A stretch of 64,000 nt of DNA from CAYFZO01 sp965223735 (GTDB taxonomy: Bacteria; Pseudomonadota; Gammaproteobacteria; Poriferisulfidales; Oxydemutatoraceae): assembly GCA_965223735.1 (NCBI GenBank), contig OZ245010.1, forward strand, positions 434,001-498,000, in the 5' to 3' direction. The notes below the pieces were generated by a model that did not search any database, was not told where the DNA came from, and worked only from the letters and a program-made list of their open reading frames with translations. A program made the position numbers and the translations under genes. Positions 53,701-62,064 of the stretch are shown here, in pieces. How positions within the stretch are numbered: the first letter of the stretch is position 1; each line of letters begins with the position of its first letter.

Positions 53701-53924
53701 TTAAAGTTTAACGATCAGTCCGACAGCGGCGATGATCACGCCTGCGATGATGGTATTCCACCTGAGCATATCGGTTTCAGTTCAGCCATGTCGATTTTCA
53801 GCTCAGCGATATCAGTTTTCGTCGCAGCCTCGCTGGCGGAGATCAGCCCCTCGACAGCCTTCTCGGCGGACTCTTCGGAGACGTTGGCCTCGAGCAGGGC
53901 TTTATATAAGGCAGTCGTGCTCAT
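53701..53924 (-). pseudogene. CCDC90/DUF1640-like small coiled-coil membrane protein, frameshifted (copy 1)
   Basis: MSTTALYKALLEANVSEESAEKAVEGLISASEAATKTDIAELKIDMAELK is followed by a change of frame near 53760. One missing A would restore TDMLRWNTIIAGVIIAAVGLIVKL, ending at 53701. The pattern (short helix, acidic coiled coil, C-terminal membrane helix) is that of the bacterial CCDC90/DUF1640 group. A TATAAT at 53932-53937 is only seven bases before the ATG, which suggests a leaderless transcript. It is a paralogue of the gene at 55899 on the opposite strand. Confidence 0.75.
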
Positions 53925-54119
53925 GGGGGGGATTATAGTAAGCCGGGAAGTTTACTTGAAAAAGCGGTATGAGACCGGAAAGATATGGGATCCCCGGCCT
54001 GATCAAAGCCGAGATGCAAGTTCAACACATCGGCTTCCACTTGGAGGGTTTCCACGAAATCGCCTCTTTATCCACTGAATGGGAGGCGATTATGGGAACC
54101 AAGGCCAACAGAACCCTGA

Positions 54120-55060
54120 AGCTGGAAACTGAATTTCCGGCATTCTGAGACAAACACGACCTGCGTTGTACTCTGGAGCCACCCTTGACGTATTCAAGAT
54201 CAGCCGCTCCACCGTGTACCGTTGGCGCCAAACTTGAGCGCATTGCATGACCGCCGCCGTGCCCCGCACACCCAGCGTCGGCGTGAGTGGACACCGGCAT
54301 TGAGCGCCGAAATACGCCACCGGGTTTCACAACCGCGAAAAAGTGCGGGTACTGTCGGCACCGTGGTGTGAGCAGCGCGGCGTAGCCTGTCCCGGTGTGC
54401 GCACGATCAGGCAGGCGATCGCCGGCGCCGGACAAGATGCGTGGCGTCCCCGGTCCGCTTGACGCCCGAAGGGAAGATCAAGCCGCGGGCGTCGCCGCCG
54501 GAAGCAAGGCCCGGGCAAGGGGTTCCGTGCCGACTGTCCGGGGCACTGCGTCGCGTTTGATACGGTGGTGCCCCTGAAGTGGAATACCGATCGGTCGTAC
54601 CCGCCGCTACAGTTTCACGACGACCGATCATGCTGGCCGCTTTTGCGATGGCGGTGTCGCGCCACAACAGCCACCACGCGGCACGTTTCGCGGCACGGGT
54701 TCAAACAGTATTTCCGGGACACATCGAACCAGTGCTCAGTGCCAACGGCACCGAATTCCGGGGGGCTTTCTCCGACTACGCGAAAGCGCGAGGGTGGCGT
54801 CATTGCCACAGCTGCCCACGCAGCCCGAACATGAACACCTTCAACGAACGGTTCAACCGCACGGTACAGGAAGAACGAGTGGACCACCAGGAAGACCTGC
54901 TGCCTGGTGCGGGAATTCAACACCCGCCGGCCGACCGGTCGGATGAATTGGCCGGATCGCTATGATAACCGGCGCCCGCACCGGAGACCCGACAGTCTGA
55001 CACCCGGCAAAATGCCTGCCAAACATCTGCCCCTTATGTCCCAAAGGCAGTGTAGCCTCA
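54120..55060 (+). pseudogene. Degraded IS481-like (DDE integrase-core) transposase
   Basis: Fragments of one transposase are spread over all three frames: a helix-turn-helix (FKISRSTVYRWRQ), an integrase lead-in (RRREWTPALSAEIRH), the first catalytic Asp in GHCVAFDTVV, the second segment VLSANGTEFRGAFSDYAKARGW, where the expected Asp before NG is Ala, the catalytic Glu region MNTFNERFNRTVQEE, and the tail YDNRRPHRRPDSLTPG. Several frameshifts and stops and the lost Asp make it inactive. No terminal inverted repeats were identified. It lies between two inverted CCDC90-like paralogues. Confidence 0.75.
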
Positions 55061-55120
55061 TACGGAATCCATCCGGCACTGGTATACTGGCGCCTGGTCT
55101 CGGGGGCCAGACCGTTGCAC

Positions 55121-55196
55121 GTGGAGAGGCGACGATATCAGTTAGCCTATGAGGCATGAAACGGATGCTGAGGCTTCCCAGTAGGAAGTTAAGTAT
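55121..55196. repeat. Imperfect direct repeat, left copy, flanking the AT-rich module
   Basis: The stretch TGGAGAGGCGACGATATC through CATGAAACGGATGCTGAGGC and AGTTAAGTATA resembles 55797-55872 (TGGAGGCGACGAGATTG, CGTGAAACGGATGCGGAAG, CTTAAGTGTA). Similarity extends weakly further upstream. The AT-rich two-gene module lies between the copies. Confidence 0.65.
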
Positions 55197-55237
55197 ATAA
55201 ACCCTCACACAAACACCCTGATACAAAACAATTTTAA

Positions 55238-55507
55238 ATGAATATATATCTCATATATGAAGGGGAAAGTACCGATGACTCCCCGCAGAGCAATATACCC
55301 CAAAAGTTTAAGGACGATAAATGTTTCCTCATATCGGATAGTTTATTTTTTGTTAAAACTGACAAGGCTCTTAATGAAGTGATGGAGATTGAAGGTTTTA
55401 ACGAAGAACAAAAGCGTACCGGTTTTGTAGTAGAAGTCAGAAGCATGAACGGGTGGTATGACGTGAGTTTATGGAACTGGGAAAAAGACAGGAGGGACGA
55501 CCTATAA
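55238..55507 (+). CDS. Small soluble protein of unknown function in an AT-rich module
   Basis: An 89-residue acidic protein opening MNIYLIYEGESTDDSP and containing KCFLISDSLFFVKTDKALNEV and GFVVEVRSMNGWYDVSLWNWE. The beta-alpha pattern is that of a small single-domain protein; no family is recognised. Codon use is clearly AT-rich compared with all neighbours, a sign of recent transfer. The next gene begins five bases after its stop, so the two form an operon. A toxin, immunity or phage-derived role can be imagined but nothing in the sequence proves it. Confidence 0.6.
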   Translation: MNIYLIYEGESTDDSPQSNIPQKFKDDKCFLISDSLFFVKTDKALNEVMEIEGFNEEQKRTGFVVEVRSMNGWYDVSLWNWEKDRRDDL

Positions 55508-55512
55508 CCCCG

Positions 55513-55755
55513 ATGAGTGTTCACTCAAACAAGATTGTGGGAATAAATACAGGCCGGTCCAACAACAGTGGAGGCGATGGTGGTGGTAATAGAGAAATTC
55601 TTCAAAGACTTACCAGGGTGGAAACAAAAATAGAGGCCCTGGCTACAAAAGCAGATTTAGAAAACTTCAAGGCCAGCATATATAAAGGGTTATGGCTCAC
55701 CAGCTTAGCCGTTATCACTACAGCCGTGATAGCACTTATAAAAACATTTTTCTGA
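55513..55755 (+). CDS. Small membrane protein with coiled coil (XhlA-like layout)
   Basis: An 80-residue protein: a polar Gly/Asn-rich start (INTGRSNNSGGDGGGN), a short amphipathic coiled coil (LQRLTRVETKIEALATKADLENF) and a C-terminal membrane helix (LWLTSLAVITTAVIALIKTFF). The layout is like the haemolysin XhlA or CCDC90-type small proteins, often phage-related or holin-associated. The ATG at 55513 is used; the open frame begins upstream inside the previous gene. AT-rich like its partner. Confidence 0.6.
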   Translation: MSVHSNKIVGINTGRSNNSGGDGGGNREILQRLTRVETKIEALATKADLENFKASIYKGLWLTSLAVITTAVIALIKTFF

Positions 55756-55796
55756 TATAAATAACTTAAGTTCGGGTTCCGGGAACGGGGTAGCAA

Positions 55797-55872
55797 CATA
55801 TGGAGGCGACGAGATTGCCCGGCCTGTGAAGCGTGAAACGGATGCGGAAGACCCTTACGGACTTAAGTGTAA
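55797..55872. repeat. Imperfect direct repeat, right copy, flanking the AT-rich module
   Basis: Partner of 55121-55196, located just upstream of the second CCDC90-like gene. The shared core is TGAAACGGATGC with similar sequence on both sides. It may mark the boundary of an insertion or a duplicated promoter region. Confidence 0.65.
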
Positions 55873-55898
55873 TTCCCATTCCTCTGTATAATCCCTCC

Positions 55899-56205
55899 AT
55901 GAGCGGCACTGCCCTGTATAAAGCCCTGCCTGAAGCCCAATGTCCCTGAAGCGTCTGCCGAGCGCGCGGTTGAGGGGCTGATCTCCACCGATGAGGCAGT
56001 GACGAAGACGGGCACGGCCAAGTTGAATACCGACATGACCAGACTGGAAACTGAATTGAAAGGAACGGCGGCAAAGGCAGATCTGGCCGAACTGATAGCC
56101 GAACTGAAAAACGGCATCGCCGAGCTCAAAGCCGACATGATCAAGTCGGACATCATCATCGCAGGCGTGATCATCGCGGCCGTCGGGCTGATCGTCAAAC
56201 TTTGA
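55899..56205 (+). pseudogene. CCDC90/DUF1640-like small coiled-coil membrane protein, frameshifted (copy 2)
   Basis: MSGTALYKALPEA is followed by a one-base insertion that leads to an early stop. In the next frame the protein resumes as VPEASAERAVEGLISTDEAVTKTGTAKLNTDMTRLETELKG and ends with the membrane helix IIIAGVIIAAVGLIVKL, nearly identical to copy 1 at 53.7 kb. A translation restart at the ATG at 55999 could give a 68-residue piece. A TATAAT at 55887-55892 is six bases before the first ATG, again pointing to leaderless expression. It faces away from copy 1. Confidence 0.75.
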
Positions 56206-56391
56206 CCGCCGGGTGTACGACCCTCCCGTGAACGGGGAAAACGACTGAAATATATAATTCCCTCTTTCAGTTGAAATTCCGGCCCCTGTCTCCAACCCGC
56301 CTTCCGGCCGGAACATATCCGGTCATCACATAAGCCGGTCGGAAATACCGACCGGAATAGCCTGTATAATCACCCCATCGGTGACACCGTC

Positions 56392-57192
56392 ATGCAGCCT
56401 TTACTCTCCCGCGCCTTTTACGCAACCTGCCTCGCACTCGCCTTCGCAGCCGCGGCCGCCGCCGGCACCTTATGGGAAAACGGGGGCGAATACGTCAAGA
56501 TCGCGCCACGCGACGGCGGCGACGCCAACCGGCATCCCCTGAAAATAGACCCGCGACTGCTCGCGCGGGCTTTCTCCAAACTCAGAGTGGAACCGACCGG
56601 GCGCCGGCAGGACCTGCTCGAAAGCGACGGGGAACCTGAAATACTGCCGCTGTTCACGCCCGCAACCGCGCACCGCATCGCGGGGCACGTCGCCGACGGC
56701 CTGCGCGACGCCGGGCCCAACGAAGACGTCGTGTTCCGCAGCGTCGATTCCGCGCCGCTGTTCGGCAAGGTCATCGGCAAGCAGGTGTTCGTCGCCGGCC
56801 GCGTGTTCTGGCGCAACCGCCGCCTGCATATCATCTTCGGCGACATCCATCAGAATGTGAAAAAACGCTGGCTGTTCGGCCAGGAAAAAGGCTACGTGAA
56901 CGCCCCCGAACCCGGCGCGCGCGGCAAAGCCTCGGCGCTGAAACTGCGCGTCGTTGAAGGCACCGGTGTCGGCAATGCAAAAACCCGCAACCGCAGAAAG
57001 CGCCTGGACTGGGTGATCATCAAGCCGCGCGCGCTGGCGCACGCCGAACCGGCAGGCAAGCGACCTGAACGGCCGGCGCGCGACCGCTCGACCAGAGCAC
57101 GCCTGAAGCGGCTGGAGCGGCTGCATAACGAAGGCGTCATCACTGAAAGAGAGTACAGGACCAAGCGGAAAGCCATCCTCGACGATCTTTAA
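56392..57192 (+). CDS. Exported protein with C-terminal SHOCT-like domain
   Basis: A 266-residue protein: signal peptide (ATCLALAFAAAAAAG), a beta-rich central domain (ENGGEYVKIAPRDGG, FTPATAHRIAGHVADGLRDAGPNEDVVFRS, VIGKQVFVAGRVFWRNRRLHIIFGDIHQN) and a C-terminal 30-residue SHOCT-like helix pair (RLKRLERLHNEGVITEREYRTKRKAIL). SHOCT modules are thought to aid oligomerisation. Function unknown. A TATAAT at 56365-56370 is a likely -10 box. GC content and codon use are like the core genome, unlike the decayed island just upstream. Confidence 0.75.
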   Translation: MQPLLSRAFYATCLALAFAAAAAAGTLWENGGEYVKIAPRDGGDANRHPLKIDPRLLARAFSKLRVEPTGRRQDLLESDGEPEILPLFTPATAHRIAGHVADGLRDAGPNEDVVFRSVDSAPLFGKVIGKQVFVAGRVFWRNRRLHIIFGDIHQNVKKRWLFGQEKGYVNAPEPGARGKASALKLRVVEGTGVGNAKTRNRRKRLDWVIIKPRALAHAEPAGKRPERPARDRSTRARLKRLERLHNEGVITEREYRTKRKAILDDL

Positions 57193-57209
57193 GGCAAGCC
57201 GAGACCACC

Positions 57210-57423
57210 GACGGACGGTTGCCGGCACGCGGAAGCGGAGAATTGTTTTATCGCGCGTGTGGATGACCTCAAGGGCTTGCCGGGAACGATAGAGAACAGT
57301 TGCTCCAACACGCGGGTGTGCCTCGCCCAGCGGGTTCGCAACAGCCTGAAGAAGGAGCGCGAGACTGAAAAGCAGCCCTGGATCAATTCATCAGACTGTC
57401 TGGCGACCGGGTGCCGGTCATAA
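57210..57423 (+). pseudogene. IS256-family transposase fragment
   Basis: A short frame reads VDDLKGLPGTIENSCSNTRVCLAQRVRNSLKKERE, matching the internal IS256-family segment usually seen as (T/C)DGLKGFPEAIEAVFPQ...VQxCIVHxIRNSLK, which carries a catalytic Asp. Both ends of the transposase are missing and the frame runs into the direct repeat at 57375. Only a relic. Confidence 0.6.
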
Positions 57424-57531
57424 CATGAACCGGCCGTTTACACAGATTAATTTACATCCCCGCCCTGGATCAATTCATCAGACTGTCTGGCGACCGGGTG
57501 CCGGTCATAACATGAACCGCCGTTTACACAG
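57375..57531. repeat. Direct repeat of about 70 bp with an 87-bp period
   Basis: GCCCTGGATCAATTCATCAG and the following bases through CATAACATGAACC...CGTTTACACAG occur at 57375-57445 and again at 57462-57531, nearly identical (one base indel). The second copy abuts the stop codon of the sorbosone-dehydrogenase-like gene. Confidence 0.9.
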
Positions 57532-57532
57532 T

Positions 57533-58897
57533 TCAGTGCACACCTTCTTCTGGCCCTGCCGTCCCGTCCTTTGCCTGCCTCCGCCCTTTCTCGTGACCGG
57601 CTCGCAGGCGGAACAACCCTTCAAGCGCGCCGCCGTCGCTGGTGAAATACAACGCGCCGTCGCGACCGAATGCAACGCCGACAGGCCGCGCCAGGCGCTC
57701 ACCCGCGGCGTTCTGAAAGCCCCCGATCAGCGTCACGACATCGCTTGCCTTGTCGCCGTTGAAACGCACCAGCGCGACCCACGGTGGCCGGCGGGTTGAT
57801 TTATCACCCAGAAAACCTCCGTGCGGGCGCGTCGCCCAGGAACCGTGCAACGCGACGGCCGCGTCGCCCGCTTTGACAATCCCCTGATCGCGCGTTGAAA
57901 AAGCCACACCCATCGGCCCGTTGCGTGCCGGGAACGTCGCCACGGGCGGGGTTGTATCTTCGCGCGGCGGGATGCCGCCGATGCAACCGTCACGCCTGAC
58001 TTCGCGCCCGTCAAACCAGAGCCACGGCATACCGTGAAACGAGCCCGCGTCCAGGCGTGCAAAATATTCGGGAGGCTGCTCGTAACCGTGATGGTCGGGA
58101 CCATGGTTGCTCGCATACAAAACGCCGCTGCGGGGGTGCCAGTCAAAGCCGATCGGATTGCGCAGGCCCGAAGCATAAGGCTTCCAATAGGGTTTCCCGC
58201 CCTGCTCGACCAGCACGAATACACCGCCGCGCCGGTCCTGAAAACGATAACCGCCGTCTAAATACTGATCGCTGCAATTACCGCTGATGCCGAGGCTCGC
58301 ATAGAGCCGCCGGTCCGGCCCGACACCGACGCTGCGGCTCGAATGACCGCCGCCCGAAGGTAGCGCCGCGACCAGCGTGAAGTCGCCATCCTTCAGAGCC
58401 CCCTTGAGGGCACCACCCGGACGGTACGGCGCACGATGAACACCGTCGTTTTTTGCGACGAACAGGATGCCGTCGCGCAACGCGACACTGTGGGGAAAAT
58501 CGCTGAGTTCGGCATAGACCGACACGCGCGTGTAGGGCGGTTCGATGCGATAGACGCGCCCCACCCTTGAACCGGCGAGCAACGCGCCTTCGCTGTCAAA
58601 CATCACAAGCCGGGGACCTTGCATTTCGACCAGGTGCTCGAGCACGTGACCGGCCGGCAGTTTCAACTGCCAGGTCCTGCCGCCGACTTCAAAAGACTGC
58701 CCGGCATACTCAAAGGCCGTAACCGGCGTGGCGGCGATCGCCGCCGTTGCGACCGCCGCCCTGAAGAGCCGCGACCACGCTTTCAGGTGGCGCGGCTTCG
58801 CCCCGGCCTGCATTGCCGAACATCCGCCTGCGCGGGAAACCAGTTCCGGACTGCACTGTTCAGCCACCATCGTCTTGTCCGTATTCACCAGCATCAC
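57533..58897 (-). CDS. Sorbosone dehydrogenase-like (PQQ-type glucose/sorbosone dehydrogenase fold) protein
   Basis: A 454-residue exported beta-propeller of the glucose/L-sorbosone dehydrogenase family, whose characterised members use PQQ. Recognisable parts are GALLAGSRVGRVYRI, LPSGGGHSSRSVGVGPDRRLYASLGISGNC, SGLRNPIGFDWHPRSGVLYASNHGPDHHGYEQPPEYF and LARPVGVAFGRDGALYFTSDG. The real substrate is unknown. The signal-like segment (FRAAVATAAIAATPVTA) sits 45 residues in, so the ATG at 58813 may be the true start; the first codons follow an AGGAGGTG. It lies 39 bases downstream of the pqq-linked peptidase gene on the same strand. Confidence 0.82.
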   Translation of the reverse strand: MMLVNTDKTMVAEQCSPELVSRAGGCSAMQAGAKPRHLKAWSRLFRAAVATAAIAATPVTAFEYAGQSFEVGGRTWQLKLPAGHVLEHLVEMQGPRLVMFDSEGALLAGSRVGRVYRIEPPYTRVSVYAELSDFPHSVALRDGILFVAKNDGVHRAPYRPGGALKGALKDGDFTLVAALPSGGGHSSRSVGVGPDRRLYASLGISGNCSDQYLDGGYRFQDRRGGVFVLVEQGGKPYWKPYASGLRNPIGFDWHPRSGVLYASNHGPDHHGYEQPPEYFARLDAGSFHGMPWLWFDGREVRRDGCIGGIPPREDTTPPVATFPARNGPMGVAFSTRDQGIVKAGDAAVALHGSWATRPHGGFLGDKSTRRPPWVALVRFNGDKASDVVTLIGGFQNAAGERLARPVGVAFGRDGALYFTSDGGALEGLFRLRAGHEKGRRQAKDGTAGPEEGVH

Positions 58898-58936
58898 CTC
58901 CTCTCGTTGGCCGACCCCGCAAATGACGTTGCCCGC

Positions 58937-59875
58937 TCACGCCACCGTCTCGATTGCGCGGATGAGCGCGTCCTCGACACCCGGCTCGGACTGGCTGTGG
59001 CCGGCGCCATCAACCAGCACCACCGAACTCCGCGGCCAGCGCCGCGCCAGAGAATAAGCCGACAGCGGCGGACACAACAGGTCGTAGCGTGCCTGCACTA
59101 TCACGCCCGGCACGTCGCGCAGCCGGCCGGCATCGTCGAGCAATTGCCCGGGCCGCAGAAAACAGTCGTGAGAGAAGTAATGCGCCTCCATGCGCGGGGT
59201 CGAAGGACGCGGCCTTTCGGCTTCCGTCGCGCACGCGCTCAAAACGAGGTCGGGCAACTCCGGGCACAGTTCCGACAATGCACGCTCGTAATCGTGCCAG
59301 ACGTAACTCGCGGGCAATGACACCGCCGGGTCGTCGTCGAGGATGCACCGGTAATAAGCCGCAAGCGGCGCCGGCCTTTCGCCCCCGGGAAGATGAGCGA
59401 TGAATGCCGCATACAGGTCGGGATAGATCACCCTCGGCAACATGATGAAGGCACGTTGCAACTCATCCACGCCGCCGAGGAACAGCGAGCGCACGACGAC
59501 GCCGGCGACGCGCTCGGGGCAGGCTTCGGCATAGGCAACCGCGAGCAACGCACCCCATGAGCCGCCGACCACGAGCCAGCGTTCAATACCGAGATACCCG
59601 CGCACCATTTCGAGATCGGCAATCAGGGCCTGCGTGGTATTGCCTTCAAGGCAGGCTTTCGGCGTGCTGTCGCCAGCGCCGCGCTGGTCGGGCGCGACGA
59701 CACGGAAACGGTTCAGGTCAAACAGGCGGCACAGCGAAGGACGGCAGCCGCTGCCCGGCCCGCCGTGCAGAAACACAACCGGGATGCCGTCTTCAACTCC
59801 ATATTCCCTGACCGACAGCTGATGGGGAGGCTCGGCGGCGACCACGTGCCGGGCGCCGGAATCAGCTTCCGGCAT
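58937..59875 (-). CDS. Prolyl iminopeptidase-type alpha/beta hydrolase
   Basis: Serine aminopeptidase that removes N-terminal proline. The 312 residues show the oxyanion HGGPGSGC, DQRGAGDSTP, nucleophile elbow VGGSWGALLAV and the catalytic His in DGAGHSQSEPG, all as in proline iminopeptidase. The ATG at 59875 gives a compact N-terminus and overlaps the pqqE end by 14 bases; the frame is open up to 59956. Being the sixth gene of the pqq operon, it could trim peptide leftovers of PqqA, but that is inference. Confidence 0.88.
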   Translation of the reverse strand: MPEADSGARHVVAAEPPHQLSVREYGVEDGIPVVFLHGGPGSGCRPSLCRLFDLNRFRVVAPDQRGAGDSTPKACLEGNTTQALIADLEMVRGYLGIERWLVVGGSWGALLAVAYAEACPERVAGVVVRSLFLGGVDELQRAFIMLPRVIYPDLYAAFIAHLPGGERPAPLAAYYRCILDDDPAVSLPASYVWHDYERALSELCPELPDLVLSACATEAERPRPSTPRMEAHYFSHDCFLRPGQLLDDAGRLRDVPGVIVQARYDLLCPPLSAYSLARRWPRSSVVLVDGAGHSQSEPGVEDALIRAIETVA

Positions 59876-60995
59876 GGACGACCTTGACCGGCACTTTGAA
59901 GCCGATGCGCCGGTAGTCAAACTTTCCGCCCTGCTCGTCCGCATCGGCCGTCGCAATGCTCACAAGCCGCTCGTGGTGATCGGAGAACTCGCACGCCGGA
60001 TCCATGTTCGCGGCGTCGCCGGTGATCGCAAACGCCTGACAACGGCAGCCACCCCAGTCTATTTCACGGCGCTCGCAGCCGCGGCACTTTGCAGGCATCC
60101 AGTCGGTGCCGCGGTACTTTTCGAACGCCTCCGAATGTTGCCAGATATCCCTGAGGCTGCGCTCCTTGAGGTTGTCAAACTCAAGCGCGGTGATGCTCTC
60201 GGCCGCGTGGCACGGCAGCACCTTGCCCGACGGCGTCACATTCAGGAATTGCCGCGCCCAGCCGCCCATGCAGGCTTTCGGGCGCCGCGCGTAGTAGTCG
60301 GGCACAACGTAATCGATCACAAGCACGCCCTTGAACCGCTCGCGCGCCTTCTCGACGACTTCGGTCGCCCATTCGAGTTGGCTGCGCCTAGGCATCAACG
60401 TTGCGCGATTGTGATACGCCCAGCCGTAATACTGCACGTGTGCGACCTCGAGGCGCGAAGCCCCCATCCCGACCGCGAGGTCAATGATGGACTCGAGGTT
60501 GTGGATGTTCATCTTGTGTATCGGCGCGTTGACCGTCAGCGGCAGGCCGTTGACCTTGACCGCTTTCGCGACCTTGAGCTTCTGCGCGAAACCGTCGTGG
60601 TAGCCGCCGATGCGGTTGGCGCTCTCCTCCTCGCTGTCCTGAATACTGATCTGCACGTGGTTCAGGCCGAGTTCGGCAAATCGCGCCATGCGCGCGTCGT
60701 CGATCAACACCGCCGAGGTGATCAGGTTGGTATATAGATTGAGCTTCCCGGCGGCGGCGATCAGCTTCTCAAGATCCTTGCGCACCGCCGGCTCGCCGCC
60801 GGAAAAATGCACCTGCAGAATACCCATTGCGGCGGCCTGCTCAAATACATCTATCCATTGCGCGGTGCTGAGCTCGCCCGACGAGCGCTCGAGCTCAATC
60901 GGATTCGAGCAGTACGGACACCGCAAGGGGCAACGGTGCGTCAGTTCGCACAACATGGACACCGGCATGCCGATACTTTTGTCTTTACTGCTCAT
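59862..60995 (-). CDS. pqqE: PqqA peptide cyclase (radical SAM)
   Basis: Radical SAM enzyme that forms the C-C bond between the conserved Glu and Tyr of PqqA, with PqqD as chaperone. The 377 residues have the cluster motif CPLRCPYC (C22, C26, C29) and FSGGEPAVRKD, and a SPASM region with cysteines in ACMGGW, PCHAAES, KCRGCERREIDWGGCRCQAF and ACEF for auxiliary iron-sulfur clusters. The start overlaps the pqqD stop by four bases. Confidence 0.95.
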   Translation of the reverse strand: MSSKDKSIGMPVSMLCELTHRCPLRCPYCSNPIELERSSGELSTAQWIDVFEQAAAMGILQVHFSGGEPAVRKDLEKLIAAAGKLNLYTNLITSAVLIDDARMARFAELGLNHVQISIQDSEEESANRIGGYHDGFAQKLKVAKAVKVNGLPLTVNAPIHKMNIHNLESIIDLAVGMGASRLEVAHVQYYGWAYHNRATLMPRRSQLEWATEVVEKARERFKGVLVIDYVVPDYYARRPKACMGGWARQFLNVTPSGKVLPCHAAESITALEFDNLKERSLRDIWQHSEAFEKYRGTDWMPAKCRGCERREIDWGGCRCQAFAITGDAANMDPACEFSDHHERLVSIATADADEQGGKFDYRRIGFKVPVKVVHAGS

Positions 60996-61318
60996 ATCCG
61001 CAAAAAATCCTTGTCGGCGAGGTCTTGCAGCATCACGATAATGTCCCTCAATATCTGTGCTTCAGGCGCATTGTACGCCTCGCTGAGTTTGCCGGAAATG
61101 GCCCTGACCGTGGTGTGCCCGTCGCACAGTTTCAGGGTATCGAGCGCCGGCCCGTCGGGTTCGAGCAGGCGCTCCGGCGCGAGCAATACCCAGCGCCCGC
61201 GCGTCTCGTCGTGATGCAACCTGACGTGGTCGGGCAGGAACGGCATCGAATCCGCCAACACCACGCAGCGTTCGCGGGCGACGCGGCTGTCCGCCGGGTC
61301 TTTTATCCGGGCGTTCAC
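60992..61318 (-). CDS. pqqD: PqqD, peptide chaperone of PQQ synthesis
   Basis: Small protein (108 residues, slightly longer than usual) that binds PqqA and presents it to PqqE. The family core RGRWVLLAPERLLEPDGPALDTLKLCDGHTTVRAISGKLSEAYNAP is clear. The GTG at 61318 overlaps the pqqC stop (GTGA). Separate pqqC and pqqD genes, not the fused pqqCD found in some methylotrophs. Confidence 0.94.
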   Translation of the reverse strand: MNARIKDPADSRVARERCVVLADSMPFLPDHVRLHHDETRGRWVLLAPERLLEPDGPALDTLKLCDGHTTVRAISGKLSEAYNAPEAQILRDIIVMLQDLADKDFLRI

Positions 61319-62064
61319 CGCTGTTCATCCGGCACAAAGCAACCGGGCGGGACCAGGCCCGGCTCGATATAGGCGAAATGCAGCGCGTCCAACTGGCTCC
61401 ACAGCACGTCGCACTTGAAGTCCAACGCGTTCAGCGCGCTTTCCTGCTGCTCGGCGGTGCGCGCGTTGTCGAGCACATATTGCAACGCAAAGTCCACATC
61501 GCGGCGCGCCTGCGTCAGCCGGGGCTTGAAATACGCAAGCAACTCCTCGGTGATGAAGTCGTAATTGGCGAGCATCCCGGCCATGCGTTCGGCGATGATC
61601 TTCGGCGAGAAAATTTCGGTCAGCGACGACGCGACCGCGTCGAGTAACGGCATCTCGGAGACGAAGTGAACGTAGGCGTCCGCCGCAAAGCGCGAAACCG
61701 GTAATGCGCCGTCCTGCGCGACCACGTAGGTGCGGTCGAGACCGAGACCGTCGGTAAGCTTGAGCCAGCGCTCAATACCGCCCTTGCCCGGCTCGTCGCC
61801 GTCGTGGTCGGCAATGCGCCGGCGCCATTCGCGCCTCAGGTCGTGGCCGGCAATGCGCGCCATCAACCGCGCATCCTTGATCGGGATCGCCGCCTGATAG
61901 CAGTACCGGTTCAGCGCCCACGCCTGCACCTGCCCTTTGTTGAGCTTGCCGGTGTGCAGCAGGCGATGGAACGGGTGTTTGTCGTGGTAGCGTTCCTCGC
62001 CGATCGCGCGCAGGCGCTGCTCGAGCTGCTCGCGGCCCATCGGCTTGTCGAGTTTGACCTTCAC
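61315..62064 (-). CDS. pqqC: Pyrroloquinoline-quinone synthase
   Basis: Cofactor-less oxidase for the last step of PQQ formation (ring closure and oxidation of AHQQ). The 249 residues have KHPFHRLLHTGKLNKGQVQAWALNRYCYQAAIPIKDA, HFVSEMPLLDAVASSLTEIFSP and FKPRLTQARRDVDFALQYV, as in known PqqC. Length is normal. Its start overlaps the pqqB stop by four bases. Confidence 0.96.
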   Translation of the reverse strand: MKVKLDKPMGREQLEQRLRAIGEERYHDKHPFHRLLHTGKLNKGQVQAWALNRYCYQAAIPIKDARLMARIAGHDLRREWRRRIADHDGDEPGKGGIERWLKLTDGLGLDRTYVVAQDGALPVSRFAADAYVHFVSEMPLLDAVASSLTEIFSPKIIAERMAGMLANYDFITEELLAYFKPRLTQARRDVDFALQYVLDNARTAEQQESALNALDFKCDVLWSQLDALHFAYIEPGLVPPGCFVPDEQR

